64,000 nt of DNA from Thermosporothrix hazakensis (GTDB lineage Bacteria; Chloroflexota; Ktedonobacteria; Ktedonobacterales; Ktedonobacteraceae), in contig NZ_QKUF01000001.1 of assembly GCF_003253565.1 (NCBI RefSeq), positions 124,001 to 188,000 on the forward strand, in the 5' to 3' direction. The notes beneath the pieces were generated by a model that ran no database searches, was not told the DNA's origin, and saw only the letters and a list, made by a program, of their open reading frames with translations. The translations under genes were made by a program, and so were the position numbers. Shown piece by piece: positions 16,177 to 25,377 of the stretch. The first letter of the stretch is position 1, and the number at the start of each line of letters is the position of its first letter.

Positions 16177-17209
16177 AGCCCAGATGTCTGTATAGATAGC
16201 CTCCCAGAGGCCCGGCAACAGCAGGCGGCAAGCGTCGCCAACAGGCAGTCAAGACGCGATACTTCGCGCTGCTTTCCGAGGTTGCAACCATCCCGGCAAC
16301 CTCAGGGAAGTAGTAATAAGGCAGAGGCTCCATTGCTGCCCCCCAGCGCCGCTTAAATTCCATAAGCCCCTCGTTATCGCGTGCCGTTCGACCAAGATCA
16401 AAACGGCGATACCCGTGTGTACCTCCCCAGCTCAACGCCTCCCACAACAGCAGGTTGTTCGGCGCAAGCTGCAAGAAGCGCTCAGAAGAGGCCCCATAGG
16501 CATAACGAACTGTTGAGCCGTACGCCAGCAAAATCATCCCTGCGATCACGGTTCCCTGATATTCTGCCAGCAACAGATGCAGGTGACCGCGTGAGGCGAA
16601 CGCATCCCAGAGATCAAAGAAGAAGGCTCGCGGCTGCGCAGGCATGCCATGCTTATTGCGCGTCAACAAATGCAGGCGATAGTAGAGCGCCATTTCATCC
16701 CGCTCACGTGCCGGACGCACCTGTACCCCCTGATTCCGGGCCTTCTTGATCTGGCGCTGAACCGGCTTCCGTAGCCGGTTCCAGAGCGTACCGGGATCGC
16801 TGTCCAGCTCCAGCATCCAGCGCACATAGAGATTGCTTTCCATCAGTTCGTCATGACCTTGCAGACTGGTTCCGGGCCGCAATTCCAGATACCGCACCCG
16901 AGAGCGACGCGCCAGATCCAGCGCCTGACATACCAGCTCTCGTTCGGCAGAGATATCAGCCGCAATAACGGGGCAATAATCGGAAAACGGAAACGAAACC
17001 AACCGCCTCCCGGTAAGCGGGCTGCTCACCAGGCTTACCGGCAACATACCAGTGATACGCCCTTCCCGGTCGGTCGTGGTCAGTATCTCCGTATGATATC
17101 CGTAGCGCCTGGCGACCAGCGTAAGCCATGCCTGATCGTGGAAGAACGATTCTTGCAATTGCTGCTCAACCAGAGGATGAAAGCTCGCTTCCGTCCGTGT
17201 TTCTTGCAT
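16175..17209 (-). CDS. FemAB/BioF2-like GNAT acyltransferase of the exopolysaccharide locus
   Basis: About 344 residues with the two-GNAT-lobe layout of FemAB-related acyltransferases: an N-terminal half with SFFHDQAWLTLVARRYG and YLELRPG, and a C-terminal half with RNKHGMPAQPRAFF, LHLLLAEYQGTVIAGMILL, PNNLLLWEALSWGG and GYRRFDLGRT. The last motifs match the family that accompanies exosortase/EPS clusters, where it likely transfers an acyl or aminoacyl group to a surface polymer. The start is uncertain. ATG 17209 agrees with the domain boundary; the frame stays open to 17392, which would overlap the promoter region of the divergent lipoprotein gene. No exosortase was found in the window. Confidence 0.72.
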   Translation of the reverse strand: MQETRTEASFHPLVEQQLQESFFHDQAWLTLVARRYGYHTEILTTTDREGRITGMLPVSLVSSPLTGRRLVSFPFSDYCPVIAADISAERELVCQALDLARRSRVRYLELRPGTSLQGHDELMESNLYVRWMLELDSDPGTLWNRLRKPVQRQIKKARNQGVQVRPARERDEMALYYRLHLLTRNKHGMPAQPRAFFFDLWDAFASRGHLHLLLAEYQGTVIAGMILLAYGSTVRYAYGASSERFLQLAPNNLLLWEALSWGGTHGYRRFDLGRTARDNEGLMEFKRRWGAAMEPLPYYYFPEVAGMVATSESSAKYRVLTACWRRLPPAVAGPLGGYLYRHLG

Positions 17210-17483
17210 CTTTTGCCTATCTTTCCGTTGCCAGGATCTATCAGTCACCAGTACCATAGCATCTGCACATAGAAATAGTGTCGGCTTTTCTGTTGCAAAA
17301 TCGTTAGATACCGCGCTATGAGTTCCCATTTTCGCTACTTTCGCTTTCCAGCGGTCAGCAATAGCTCTGCCTGCACCTGTCTTATCAACCATTTCGCAAC
17401 ATATCTGTCAATCCTTTTATAACCCACAGATGCTACAGTAAGATTGGAGACCTTGAGCATCTTGAGGAGAGGAAAAACATACC

Positions 17484-18545
17484 ATGCGTTTCACCAGAAG
17501 TCTGCGGCTGGCCTGTTGCATTCTGGTCCTTTTTCTGAGCGCCTGTAGTGCCACTGTCAGCCAGAAGCTCCCCGGGGATGCGACCGCGACAAAGTCACCC
17601 CCGACAGCAACCGCCACGCAAAAGCCGCTGCTTCCCGGCCAGCGCATCTGGAAAGACGGCGCGTCTTCCTTTCTCTTCGGCACCAACGACACACAGGAAT
17701 GGAGCGAGAACAACATCCAGACCAGCCCGAGCATTCAAAAAGCCCTCAAAGAGGCACACTTTACGCTGCTCCGTACGTTCTTCTTTGATAAAAGTGAAGC
17801 CGACGACCATCACCCGATCACAGATGACGAGATCGAGCAGCGCCTGAAGACGGTCGAGAATACCGGAATGTCCTGTCTGGGCGTGCTCTTCAATGTCTTT
17901 AACGTGGAGTTTATGAAGCACGTCGTGCAACTGGCGGGTTCAAGATGTTTGCTTTACGAATTTGGCAATGAGCCCGACTTTATGAAGATTCCCATCAAAG
18001 ACTATCTGAAACAATGGAATACAGTTATTCCGATGCTACGCCAGATCAACCCGCAGGCCAAATTCATCGGACCGGTCACCTATACACACGAAGATACGGA
18101 ATACATTCAGGGCTTTCTTGATGGTGTGAAGGAATCCGGGGTTATGCCCGACGCAATTAGCTTCCACCTGTACCCCTGCTGGGAAGATAGCCGCGAAGGC
18201 TGTCTGGCAAAGGCAACCGACTATTATAATGCCGCGCTCTCGGTCCGCAAGATAGTTCGAGACACCCTCGGGAAAGAGCTACCAATAGGGGTCACCGAGT
18301 GGAACTATGACCCGGCAAACCCGCCGCCACCTTATGGCGATGAGCCGGAGTTTATCAAGGCATACACCAAAACGGCTCTGTACTCACTCTTCAAGGCCGG
18401 GGTCGCCTTTGCCAACCAGTTCGACGCAGCGAGTTATAGCGGCTATGGCAGGCTCGATATGTTCGATGTCGATACCAACCAGCCAAAGCCTCAATACGAT
18501 GCGATGAAAGAAATGATCGCGGAATATCGCATTCCCGAATCATAG
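17484..18545 (+). CDS. lipoprotein with glycoside-hydrolase clan A-like TIM barrel
   Basis: Secreted lipoprotein of 353 residues. The signal peptide ends in the lipobox LSAC, with Cys21 as the acylated residue. A Thr/Pro/Ala-rich linker follows, then a catalytic domain from about residue 55. It has GNEPDF (Glu163, the usual acid/base position) on one strand and GVTEWN (Glu272, the nucleophile position) on a later one, a pair typical of clan GH-A families such as GH39 and GH5. A role in trimming the exopolysaccharide made by the neighbouring locus is plausible but inferred. The stop overlaps the convergent PIG-L gene by 6 bases. ATG 17484 has GAGAGGAAAA 9-10 bases upstream. Confidence 0.75.
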   Translation: MRFTRSLRLACCILVLFLSACSATVSQKLPGDATATKSPPTATATQKPLLPGQRIWKDGASSFLFGTNDTQEWSENNIQTSPSIQKALKEAHFTLLRTFFFDKSEADDHHPITDDEIEQRLKTVENTGMSCLGVLFNVFNVEFMKHVVQLAGSRCLLYEFGNEPDFMKIPIKDYLKQWNTVIPMLRQINPQAKFIGPVTYTHEDTEYIQGFLDGVKESGVMPDAISFHLYPCWEDSREGCLAKATDYYNAALSVRKIVRDTLGKELPIGVTEWNYDPANPPPPYGDEPEFIKAYTKTALYSLFKAGVAFANQFDAASYSGYGRLDMFDVDTNQPKPQYDAMKEMIAEYRIPES

Positions 18546-19388
18546 GAGAGCGAGCAGACGCTCCTGTTCCCTCCTCTCACAGGGAGCATGCCAGAAGCGT
18601 TCCAGCGCCGCCTGTCGTGCTGGATGCAAGGCCAGCGCATATTCTTCGATCGCGTGATACATGGTTTCGGCTGAGCCAAAATTAAGCGCAACCTGAGAAG
18701 CATAGCGCTCGGAAGCCTCCTGACGCAGATGAAGCACATCACTGACATCGTGCTGTGTCGTCTTCAACACGCTCCCTGTTTCATTGGCAAGGGCCCGCAA
18801 ACGCTTCTGAAGCACTCCGGGAGTCATACTGTAGGGGAAATCCTCATAAAAGTAGACCTCGGCCCCGAGCCAGCGTATATAGTTTGCTGCTGCAAACACA
18901 AGCTGATGATCGACATGACCACCAAGCGCGAGCGGCGCATACCAGACCATGCGCGGAAAACGCCGCTTGACCGCCTCAAGCTCCCCGATCAACTGCTGCA
19001 TAATCCAGAGATCCTTGATATGGACGCGCCCCGCAATGGCCCGCTTCCAACGATAGAGGGGAGGCGTCCCCCGATAGATCGCATCTGGATAGTTCAGCCA
19101 GAGGTAGTCGGCCTGTAAGAGCGCAAGAGCTTGTGCATCTTCGTCCTTGCGTGTCTGCACTAACGCTGCTCCCTGCCCCATCACTCGATGAAGCTTGCGC
19201 GCGAACGGGCTCAACTTGAAACAGGGGGCTATCTCACGCGCAAAGACTGTAATCACCAGGGGACGGCACTCGGAACGCCCTTGTAGCGCAATGGTGCCAC
19301 CACAGGAGTAGACAGCATCGTCAAAATGAGGTGAAAGAAAAACACAGCGATGCTCTTCGGTGATCTCCGCCAGGCTATGAACCTGCAC
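18540..19388 (-). CDS. PIG-L family deacetylase
   Basis: Zinc-dependent N-acetyl-sugar deacetylase of the LmbE/PIG-L type, 282 residues. The metal site is visible as SPHFDDAVYSCGGT (PHxDD, near residues 19-32) and GGHVDHQ near residues 155-161. These enzymes remove the acetyl group from GlcNAc-linked substrates or from small thiols. Here the gene is the last of a five-gene minus-strand unit in a polysaccharide locus, so a glycan or lipid-linked sugar is the likely substrate. The GTG start at 19388 has GAGGAGG about 9 bases upstream. The gap to the acyltransferase gene is 24 bases. Confidence 0.87.
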   Translation of the reverse strand: MQVHSLAEITEEHRCVFLSPHFDDAVYSCGGTIALQGRSECRPLVITVFAREIAPCFKLSPFARKLHRVMGQGAALVQTRKDEDAQALALLQADYLWLNYPDAIYRGTPPLYRWKRAIAGRVHIKDLWIMQQLIGELEAVKRRFPRMVWYAPLALGGHVDHQLVFAAANYIRWLGAEVYFYEDFPYSMTPGVLQKRLRALANETGSVLKTTQHDVSDVLHLRQEASERYASQVALNFGSAETMYHAIEEYALALHPARQAALERFWHAPCERREQERLLALL

Positions 19389-19412
19389 GAATATTCCTCC
19401 TCTCTCGTCTGG

Positions 19413-19970
19413 CTACGCCATAAATGGCCGGTAATCCAGCTCATACGAAGGATCTTTCAACTGTCGTTCACCTATCACCCGCGCTGGCACACCTCCAACA
19501 ACCGCAAAAGGAGGGACATCTTTTGTCACCACAGCCCCGGCCATCACGACCGCGCCACGCCCGATAGTAAGCCCGCACAGGATCGTGGCCCGACTACCAA
19601 TCCAGGCATAATCCTCAATCACAACCGACTGATAAATACTCTTATTCTCTGGATCGTTGATATCATGCTTTCCTGAGATAATCCAGACGCCCGGCGAGAT
19701 ACTGACATTGTCCCCGATCCGCACGCCACCGGTTACGTGGAGCAGACACTTATAGTTAATTACCGTATGATTCCCGATGAAGACGCGCCGCGACGGCTCT
19801 CTGCGCAGCCCGGCCATCTGGGTAAACAGCCCCATCATCAGCGTTGTCTTGCGCCCAATATGCCAACCAAGCACCCGCCGATACCAGGCATACCGTATTG
19901 TGTAGAACGGGATATAGGCAATCACATAGTTTGTCAGGAATTTAATAATATCACGCAGGAATCCAGGCAT
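19413..19970 (-). CDS. hexapeptide-repeat (LbH) O-acetyltransferase
   Basis: A 185-residue left-handed beta-helix acyltransferase of the WcaF/NodL/CysE-like group. The helix coils are seen as repeated [LIV]GxxxxI/V patterns: FIGNHTVIN, RIGDNVSISPGVWI, WIGSRATILCGLTIGRGAVVMAGAVVTKDVPPFAVVGGVPARVIG. The catalytic His is probably in GKHDIND. A hydrophobic N-terminus (FLTNYVIAYIPFYTIRY) may bind the membrane. Such enzymes acetylate sugar residues of capsules and colanic acid. ATG 19970 has AGGAGGT 5 bases upstream and lies 9 bases after the flippase stop, so it is translated from the same message. Confidence 0.88.
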   Translation of the reverse strand: MPGFLRDIIKFLTNYVIAYIPFYTIRYAWYRRVLGWHIGRKTTLMMGLFTQMAGLRREPSRRVFIGNHTVINYKCLLHVTGGVRIGDNVSISPGVWIISGKHDINDPENKSIYQSVVIEDYAWIGSRATILCGLTIGRGAVVMAGAVVTKDVPPFAVVGGVPARVIGERQLKDPSYELDYRPFMA

Positions 19971-19979
19971 ACAACCTCC

Positions 19980-21476
19980 TCAAGACAGCTTCACCGGTTC
20001 CTCCTGTCCCCCATTGAGGGAAACTGAGGCATTCTTGCGCTGTGCTTTATAGCGAACAGCCTGATAGAGCGCCAGCAAATCCTCGCGGGGAATACTCCCA
20101 AGCAGGAAGGCGAAAGCCAGATACACTACCATAGCAGCAGGCAGAATGACAAAGATATGGAAGCGTTGCAGCAGGAACGCCACAGCAGCAAGAGCCACGC
20201 ACGCCACCAGTGTCTTGAGCAGCACCATCGCACTCCGACGCGGCAACAGGTGGCGCGGAACCGAGAAGAAGAAATAGAGTCCGCAGAGTAGCATTTCAGT
20301 GCATGAGGTAATCGCGGCAGAGCCTACATGCTGGAAAAGCTGAATACAGACCACGTTTCCCAGACAGTTAAAGACCAGCGCAATAGCTGCCTGCACCATA
20401 ATCTTCTTTTCCTGCTTCAGGCTGACCACAATCGCGCTGAAAATGGAGTTCAGATACAGAAACACCAGTCCCGGAGCCAGCGCTTGCAGGACCGGGATTG
20501 TATGGTCAAATTCGGTTCGATGATAGAGAAAACCAAGAATATTCGGCGCTGATAGAATCATCAGCGTCGCAATGGGCAGCCCGCAGAACAACAGAAAGTT
20601 CATCGTCTTCTCAATGGCCGTCTTGAGAGCCCCTTCATCCTGCATCGACAGTTTTGAGAAGACAGGATACATGATAGCCGAGATAATCAGATTGGGCAGG
20701 AATGTCAGCGTATCAAACAGGCGATAGCCCGCGCCATACCAGCCCACAACGGCATCATTGGTCATTAGTGAAAGCATTACCGTATCAAGGCGATAATACA
20801 ACACACCAACCATTCCATACACAATGAAAGGGATGCTTGTGCGTAACAGGGCCCGCAAGACGGCCCGATCCAGCGCGAAACCGAAGCCAACTGCCTTGAA
20901 GCACCAGAACGCCTGCCAGAGCATACTGACCAACGAGCCGCCAAGTAGCACGAACGCCATCGTCTGCACTGTCGCCCCGTTCCTCAACAGCAGAATACCC
21001 ACCAGCGCCGTCAGCCCCTTCTCCAGAATAGTGCCGATGACCGGATGCAAGACACGCTCAAACGCGTAATGCACCGAGCCAAACGTGGTCGCGATCGAGG
21101 TGCTGAGGAGCGAAACGCCACAGATCATCACCAGACGGTAGACCTCTTCGCTGTAGCCAAGCAGCCGGCAGAGAAACAGCAACAGCGCAAATAACACGAC
21201 CCAGAGCACGGTTTTGATCAGGACCGTGTTCGAGAGGTAGCGCAACGCCTGATCCGGCCTCTGCGCCACTTCCCGTGTCACTTGCTGATCGAAACCACGC
21301 TCGATGGGAATCCCGATCAGTAGCACAAAGCTGGTAGCAAAATAGAGCTCACCGAACTTCACATCACCCAGAAAACGCCCATAGGCCGCCATTAACAGGA
21401 ACGTCGAGGCCCAGGTGACAAGCTGCCCTGCCAGTGAAATGACGGTGTTGTTCACCACTCTACGGAGCCTGCTCAT
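19980..21476 (-). CDS. oligosaccharide flippase (Wzx-like, MOP superfamily)
   Basis: Integral membrane protein of 498 residues with about 12-14 hydrophobic segments spread over its full length. The N-terminus (VVNNTVISLAGQLVTWASTFLLMAAYGRFLG, broken here by small residues) and the GFDQQVTREVAQ segment are typical of polysaccharide-biosynthesis flippases that turn undecaprenyl-linked repeat units to the outer face. A conserved FLPNLIISAIMYPVFS stretch lies mid-protein. Its start overlaps the end of the ATP-grasp gene by 17 bases, showing tight coupling. Together with Wzy-like and Wzz-like genes in the divergent arm, it defines a Wzx/Wzy-dependent pathway. Confidence 0.88.
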   Translation of the reverse strand: MSRLRRVVNNTVISLAGQLVTWASTFLLMAAYGRFLGDVKFGELYFATSFVLLIGIPIERGFDQQVTREVAQRPDQALRYLSNTVLIKTVLWVVLFALLLFLCRLLGYSEEVYRLVMICGVSLLSTSIATTFGSVHYAFERVLHPVIGTILEKGLTALVGILLLRNGATVQTMAFVLLGGSLVSMLWQAFWCFKAVGFGFALDRAVLRALLRTSIPFIVYGMVGVLYYRLDTVMLSLMTNDAVVGWYGAGYRLFDTLTFLPNLIISAIMYPVFSKLSMQDEGALKTAIEKTMNFLLFCGLPIATLMILSAPNILGFLYHRTEFDHTIPVLQALAPGLVFLYLNSIFSAIVVSLKQEKKIMVQAAIALVFNCLGNVVCIQLFQHVGSAAITSCTEMLLCGLYFFFSVPRHLLPRRSAMVLLKTLVACVALAAVAFLLQRFHIFVILPAAMVVYLAFAFLLGSIPREDLLALYQAVRYKAQRKNASVSLNGGQEEPVKLS

Positions 21477-22686
21477 TTAACACTCCCTTCACAGGAAAGC
21501 CACCAGAAAACGACCGGGGGAACACCCGCCTCATCAGCGCTATCGCGAAATCGGCGGGCAGCGGAACGGGATCGTTCAGGTCAAACACGGAGAAGACGGT
21601 CCGCCCGAAGAGAGAGCGCAGATAGGTGAACGGCGTACTGAGCCCCTGCCGCACCTCCTGAATGCCTGCCGGGATATCGGTCAAGAGGCGCACCCAATGG
21701 TAGCCATACTGAGGTGTCACCGGCTCAATTGGCATGTCTAATGCCGCGCAGTACTGCATATAGGAAAAATCCAGACCACAGGCAGGACAGAGCGCATGCC
21801 AGCCCCAGGGACGCACGTTCACATCCAGCAGCTTATATGTGCGCACGCGAGCATCGTACTTGAACTCGATCTCGACCATGCCCGAAACTCCCATATGGCG
21901 CACCAGTTTCTCAGCCAGGGCCACGAGTTCGGGATTCTCAAGTGCCTCAACGAAGCTGCTTCCCAGGCCGTAATCAATGGGATATTGGCGGGTTCTTCTG
22001 ACTGTCATACAGGCCACAATGCGCCCCTCGTGACAGAAAGCCCCGACCGAATATTGCTCTCGACCCGGTCCGGGAATCAGTTCCTGCACCATAATCTCAT
22101 CAGCTCGAATTACCGCTGCCGCCCGCTGATACTGTGCACGTAGTTCATCAAGCGTCATCGCGGAAAGCGCCTTCCGCCGCAGCGTATATTGCAAATGAAC
22201 TGAGATCGCTGGCTTGATAATCACGGGAAAGGGAATATCCAGCATACCTAGATCGCGCTCGTTGCGGGGATACCACGTTTGCGGATAGGGTACACCCACT
22301 TCGCGGGCGAGCTGATCAGTCAGTCGCTTATCACTTGACCAGCGGATTACATCCCAATCCTGCGTCACCAGTCGGTATAACCGGGAGAGCGGACCTGAGT
22401 GTCTGGCAATCAACTCAACACCCTCATCCTGTACGGGGATCAGGACGGCCCGCTCAAAACCTGGCCTCTTCGCCAGAGACAACAAAAAGTGCAGAAACCG
22501 TTCATCACCCATGTACCCGCCCCATCTGATACGCATTCTGGTATAGCGCGAAAACCAGGCAGAACGAGGTATATTGTCAACCACAGCGCACGGTATACCT
22601 CTTCGCCCAAGACTACGCACAACACCTAGCGCTTTAAAATCGCTCCCAAGCACAACGGCTAATGGCATCTCATGCTGCTGTGACAT
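21460..22686 (-). CDS. ATP-grasp family carboxylate-amine ligase
   Basis: A 408-residue ATP-grasp protein with a pre-ATP-grasp domain (LAVVLGSDFKALGVVRSLGRRG) and the ATP-grasp fold: FPVIIKPA with the ATP-binding Lys, EIMVQELIPGPG and the metal/ATP-binding C-terminal part GMVEIEFKYD followed by LLDVNVRPWGW. It therefore most likely joins an activated carboxylate to an amine. In EPS loci such ligases occur near flippases and may add an amino acid to a sugar, fitting the adjacent deacetylase, which would free the amine. That pairing is inferred. It starts 26 bases after the flavoprotein gene and runs into the flippase gene. Confidence 0.82.
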   Translation of the reverse strand: MSQQHEMPLAVVLGSDFKALGVVRSLGRRGIPCAVVDNIPRSAWFSRYTRMRIRWGGYMGDERFLHFLLSLAKRPGFERAVLIPVQDEGVELIARHSGPLSRLYRLVTQDWDVIRWSSDKRLTDQLAREVGVPYPQTWYPRNERDLGMLDIPFPVIIKPAISVHLQYTLRRKALSAMTLDELRAQYQRAAAVIRADEIMVQELIPGPGREQYSVGAFCHEGRIVACMTVRRTRQYPIDYGLGSSFVEALENPELVALAEKLVRHMGVSGMVEIEFKYDARVRTYKLLDVNVRPWGWHALCPACGLDFSYMQYCAALDMPIEPVTPQYGYHWVRLLTDIPAGIQEVRQGLSTPFTYLRSLFGRTVFSVFDLNDPVPLPADFAIALMRRVFPRSFSGGFPVKGVLNEQAP

Positions 22687-22712
22687 ACATTTCCCTTTAT
22701 CTTCTCAACTTG

Positions 22713-23876
22713 TTATCCTTCTGCCCTCGCATATCGCGCAATCTGTTGAGCTGGAACTTTCGCGCCCGCTACAAAGCGGCAGATGGGGCCGAAGGTGTGA
22801 TTTGCCAGGGCACCCGCGACATGCAATCCGGGAACCGAGGTCTCGAACCACTGGTTCAAGATTGGATAGCCGTTTCGTGTCTGGATTTGCGCTCGCAGTT
22901 CGGGTGAGAGGTAGTCCACCTTGCGAATATCCGGGCGGTAGCCTGTCCCGAGGAAGAGAAAATCAATCTCTCGTTCCGTCCTGTCACTCAGGTACAGCCG
23001 CAGCGTCTCACCTCGCACCTCAGCTCGCACCACCTGTGTTCGCTCGGTCACACGCACACAGTTCTCAATGCGCGGACGCAGCCACTGCGCTCCCGCGGGA
23101 CGAACAGCGCGGCGATCCATCACCTGACGGGCCGTATCTGGAAACTTGCGGAAGAGAAGCGGGAATGAAACCAACCAGTTCAGTCCCGGAGGCCCCACAT
23201 CACTGGGCGGATAGAAGATGTGCTTCAGCGGCCCCGTCGAGTCATAGAGTTTGCGGTTAATCCAGATCACGGGACCACGCGCAATCAATTCAACCTGCGC
23301 CCCGGTCTCGTTCAGCAGCGCCGACGTCTCCAGGGCACTCTGACCGCTTCCCACAACGACAACACGCTTGCCTTGAAACGGGGTATAATCCGTCTCAACA
23401 TGGGTATGGGCAACCAGTGATGCGGGAAGATCGCGGGCAAAGTCAGGCACATGGTAGAAAGGAGCGATCCCTGTTGCCAGCACCACAGAATGAGTTTTCA
23501 GGCTGCGCCCATCGGCCAACTCCAGCCGAAAACCATTGCCGTCTCGTTCTAACAGACGCACATACGTCTCATCCACGTCTGGCACGGCCTGTTGCTGAAA
23601 CCATTGCCCGTACTCCACAAAGAATGACAAGGGGATCGGCTCCCGGCGCCCGATCCCTCGCACCTGGCAGTAACGATCCAGACTATAGTGACCCTCGGGA
23701 TCAAACAGCGTTGAGGCACTCCACACGGACTTCAGATACATCCTTGCAGGCATTTTTTCCCAGAACTCCATAGGCTTTCCAAAGACCTGTGTTGGAATTC
23801 CCTGAGCCAGTAAATGGGCCGCGATTGAAAGGCCATAAGGACCTGCACCAATAACGATCCGGGTGTTCTTTTCCAC
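22713..23876 (-). CDS. FAD-dependent monooxygenase-like flavoprotein
   Basis: A 387-residue two-dinucleotide-binding-domain flavoprotein. The FAD motif is GAGPYGLSIAAHL near residues 11-23; the NAD(P)H motif is VVVGSGQSALETSALL near 170-185. An ATGxxP-like LATGIAPF links the two, and the end of the FAD site is GLHVAGALA. The closest general group is the flavin-containing and N-hydroxylating monooxygenase (lysine/ornithine hydroxylase-like) family, but the substrate is unknown. As first gene of the minus arm it may oxidise an amino or sugar group of the exported polymer. The GTG start at 23876 has GAGGAAA 6-7 bases upstream. Confidence 0.8.
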   Translation of the reverse strand: MEKNTRIVIGAGPYGLSIAAHLLAQGIPTQVFGKPMEFWEKMPARMYLKSVWSASTLFDPEGHYSLDRYCQVRGIGRREPIPLSFFVEYGQWFQQQAVPDVDETYVRLLERDGNGFRLELADGRSLKTHSVVLATGIAPFYHVPDFARDLPASLVAHTHVETDYTPFQGKRVVVVGSGQSALETSALLNETGAQVELIARGPVIWINRKLYDSTGPLKHIFYPPSDVGPPGLNWLVSFPLLFRKFPDTARQVMDRRAVRPAGAQWLRPRIENCVRVTERTQVVRAEVRGETLRLYLSDRTEREIDFLFLGTGYRPDIRKVDYLSPELRAQIQTRNGYPILNQWFETSVPGLHVAGALANHTFGPICRFVAGAKVPAQQIARYARAEG

Positions 23877-24323
23877 CGCTTTTCCTCTGTCTGCTTCTCA
23901 GTCTCTTTGTTTCGCTTCACATGAAGCTACAACATACAAATCCTCCGTCTGCAACAGAAGATACCACCCGTCCGTTCTGAAAAGATCGTCTCTCAGGTAG
24001 AGAGTTTGTCGCAATTGGTAGAGTTTAGCCCGATCTTGGTATCAAATTGGTAGCAAGATGCACACAGAAAAAGGTATTGATATCGCAACCATCTGCTATC
24101 ATTCCCGCCGCTTCGTTCAGGCTCAAGCAGCGACTGACCCGATATCTGCCCGCTACCGGGAATCAGGTACCAGAATATACACAGAGCCTTCCTCTTCCTA
24201 ACACTTTCTCGACATTCATAACAACCAATTCACGATAGAAGTAGTGTATCCTCAAGGGTGTACTTATCGATGTACTATCCTGAAAAGCGACCAATCCGTT
24301 TTTAGTGGTCAGAGGAGTCCGCT
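23877..24323. other. divergent control region of the exopolysaccharide locus
   Basis: About 450 bases between the two divergent arms. It contains two copies of AATTGGTAG (near 24013 and 24044) and a TACTAT box near 24272 with repeated GTGTA/ATGTAC motifs upstream. No strong -35 could be assigned for either direction and no gene is supported, so regulation by an activator is likely. Confidence 0.45.
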
Positions 24324-25349
24324 ATGCGTCGTACGCTAGAGGAGATTTTTCGGCACAAGCTGGCACTTCTCCTTATTCTACTGATCCCTCCGCTTATCAG
24401 CGCTGTCGTTGTCTATTTCCTTCCCTATACCTATCGCACGACCGCCTCACTCTGGGCCCTGCGCCGTTATGAGGTTATCGGCAGCACCGGAGTTGAAAGC
24501 AATCTCGAAGCCACACCAGCCACAACCCAGGTAACCGCGCTCAACGAGCTACTTCACACGCGCGCCGTTGCCCTGAATATCGCCAGGAACACCAATGTAG
24601 CCGCCACGCTCAACCTGCCTCAGGATGTCCTTTCGACCCCATCACGGCTGGATGATGCCCTCTATGAGGAGATCACACAGAACGTTGAGGTCAAAGCTCA
24701 GGGGTATAACATGTTTACCGTCTCGTATGCAAATCGCGACCCTCAAATAGCTCAAAAAGTAGTTCAAGCCGTTCTTCAGAACTTTAGTTCTCAAAGTCAG
24801 GTATTGATTATTGCTGAAGCGCAAAAGTTACTGGAAAATTATAAAAAGTTGCTCCAGGATGCACAAAATGAATTAAAGACAGCGGCGGATGCAGAAGCAA
24901 AATTCCTTGCCGACCATCCAGATCTCACGCAGGATGTTTTGCGCACCAATCCCGATTATGCCTCGCTCTCCAACCCGCAATATGCCCTGCTGCACTCCCA
25001 AACCAAGCAGGCACAAGCCAAAGTAGAGAATATCCAGAACAGTATTGCGGATCTGCAACGCCAGCTAAGCAGCCAGGGAAAGGACACAGACACCATTTTC
25101 AGCGTGATCGATCCTCCGAAAGTCCCACAATATCATGAGTCGCGAACCCGCCTGTATCTCATCGCAGCCGGTGTAGCTCTGGGCCTCGCACTCGTAAGCT
25201 GCGTCATCTATATCGTTATCCTGTATCGTCGCAATCGCGCCATTTACACCGCTCAGGACCTGCATAAAATGAGCAATCTACCCGTGTTGATGCAGGTTCC
25301 GCAGCTGGCAGCAAAGGCTATTCCTGTTGCCCTTGAACAGACGCGCTAG
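24324..25349 (+). CDS. Wzz-like polysaccharide co-polymerase (chain-length determinant)
   Basis: A 341-residue protein with one membrane helix near residues 15-36 (LALLLILLIPPLISAVVVYF), a large external coiled-coil region and a second helix near 276-298 (LIAAGVALGLALVSCVIYIVIL). This is the classical Wzz/GNVR topology. The coiled coil is visible around residues 165-255 with heptad-like Lys/Glu/Gln content (QKLLENYKKLLQDAQNELK and following). It sets polymer length and pairs with the CpsD-like kinase encoded next. The start has AGAGGAG 7-8 bases upstream. It opens the plus-strand arm, 28 bases before the kinase gene. Confidence 0.86.
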   Translation: MRRTLEEIFRHKLALLLILLIPPLISAVVVYFLPYTYRTTASLWALRRYEVIGSTGVESNLEATPATTQVTALNELLHTRAVALNIARNTNVAATLNLPQDVLSTPSRLDDALYEEITQNVEVKAQGYNMFTVSYANRDPQIAQKVVQAVLQNFSSQSQVLIIAEAQKLLENYKKLLQDAQNELKTAADAEAKFLADHPDLTQDVLRTNPDYASLSNPQYALLHSQTKQAQAKVENIQNSIADLQRQLSSQGKDTDTIFSVIDPPKVPQYHESRTRLYLIAAGVALGLALVSCVIYIVILYRRNRAIYTAQDLHKMSNLPVLMQVPQLAAKAIPVALEQTR

Positions 25350-25377
25350 GCATCCGAAACAGAAGGAATGAAGTAGC

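Noticed and set aside
22574..23260. 228-codon plus-strand frame over the flavoprotein gene
   Set aside because: It is antisense to an unbroken two-Rossmann flavoprotein with exact motifs.
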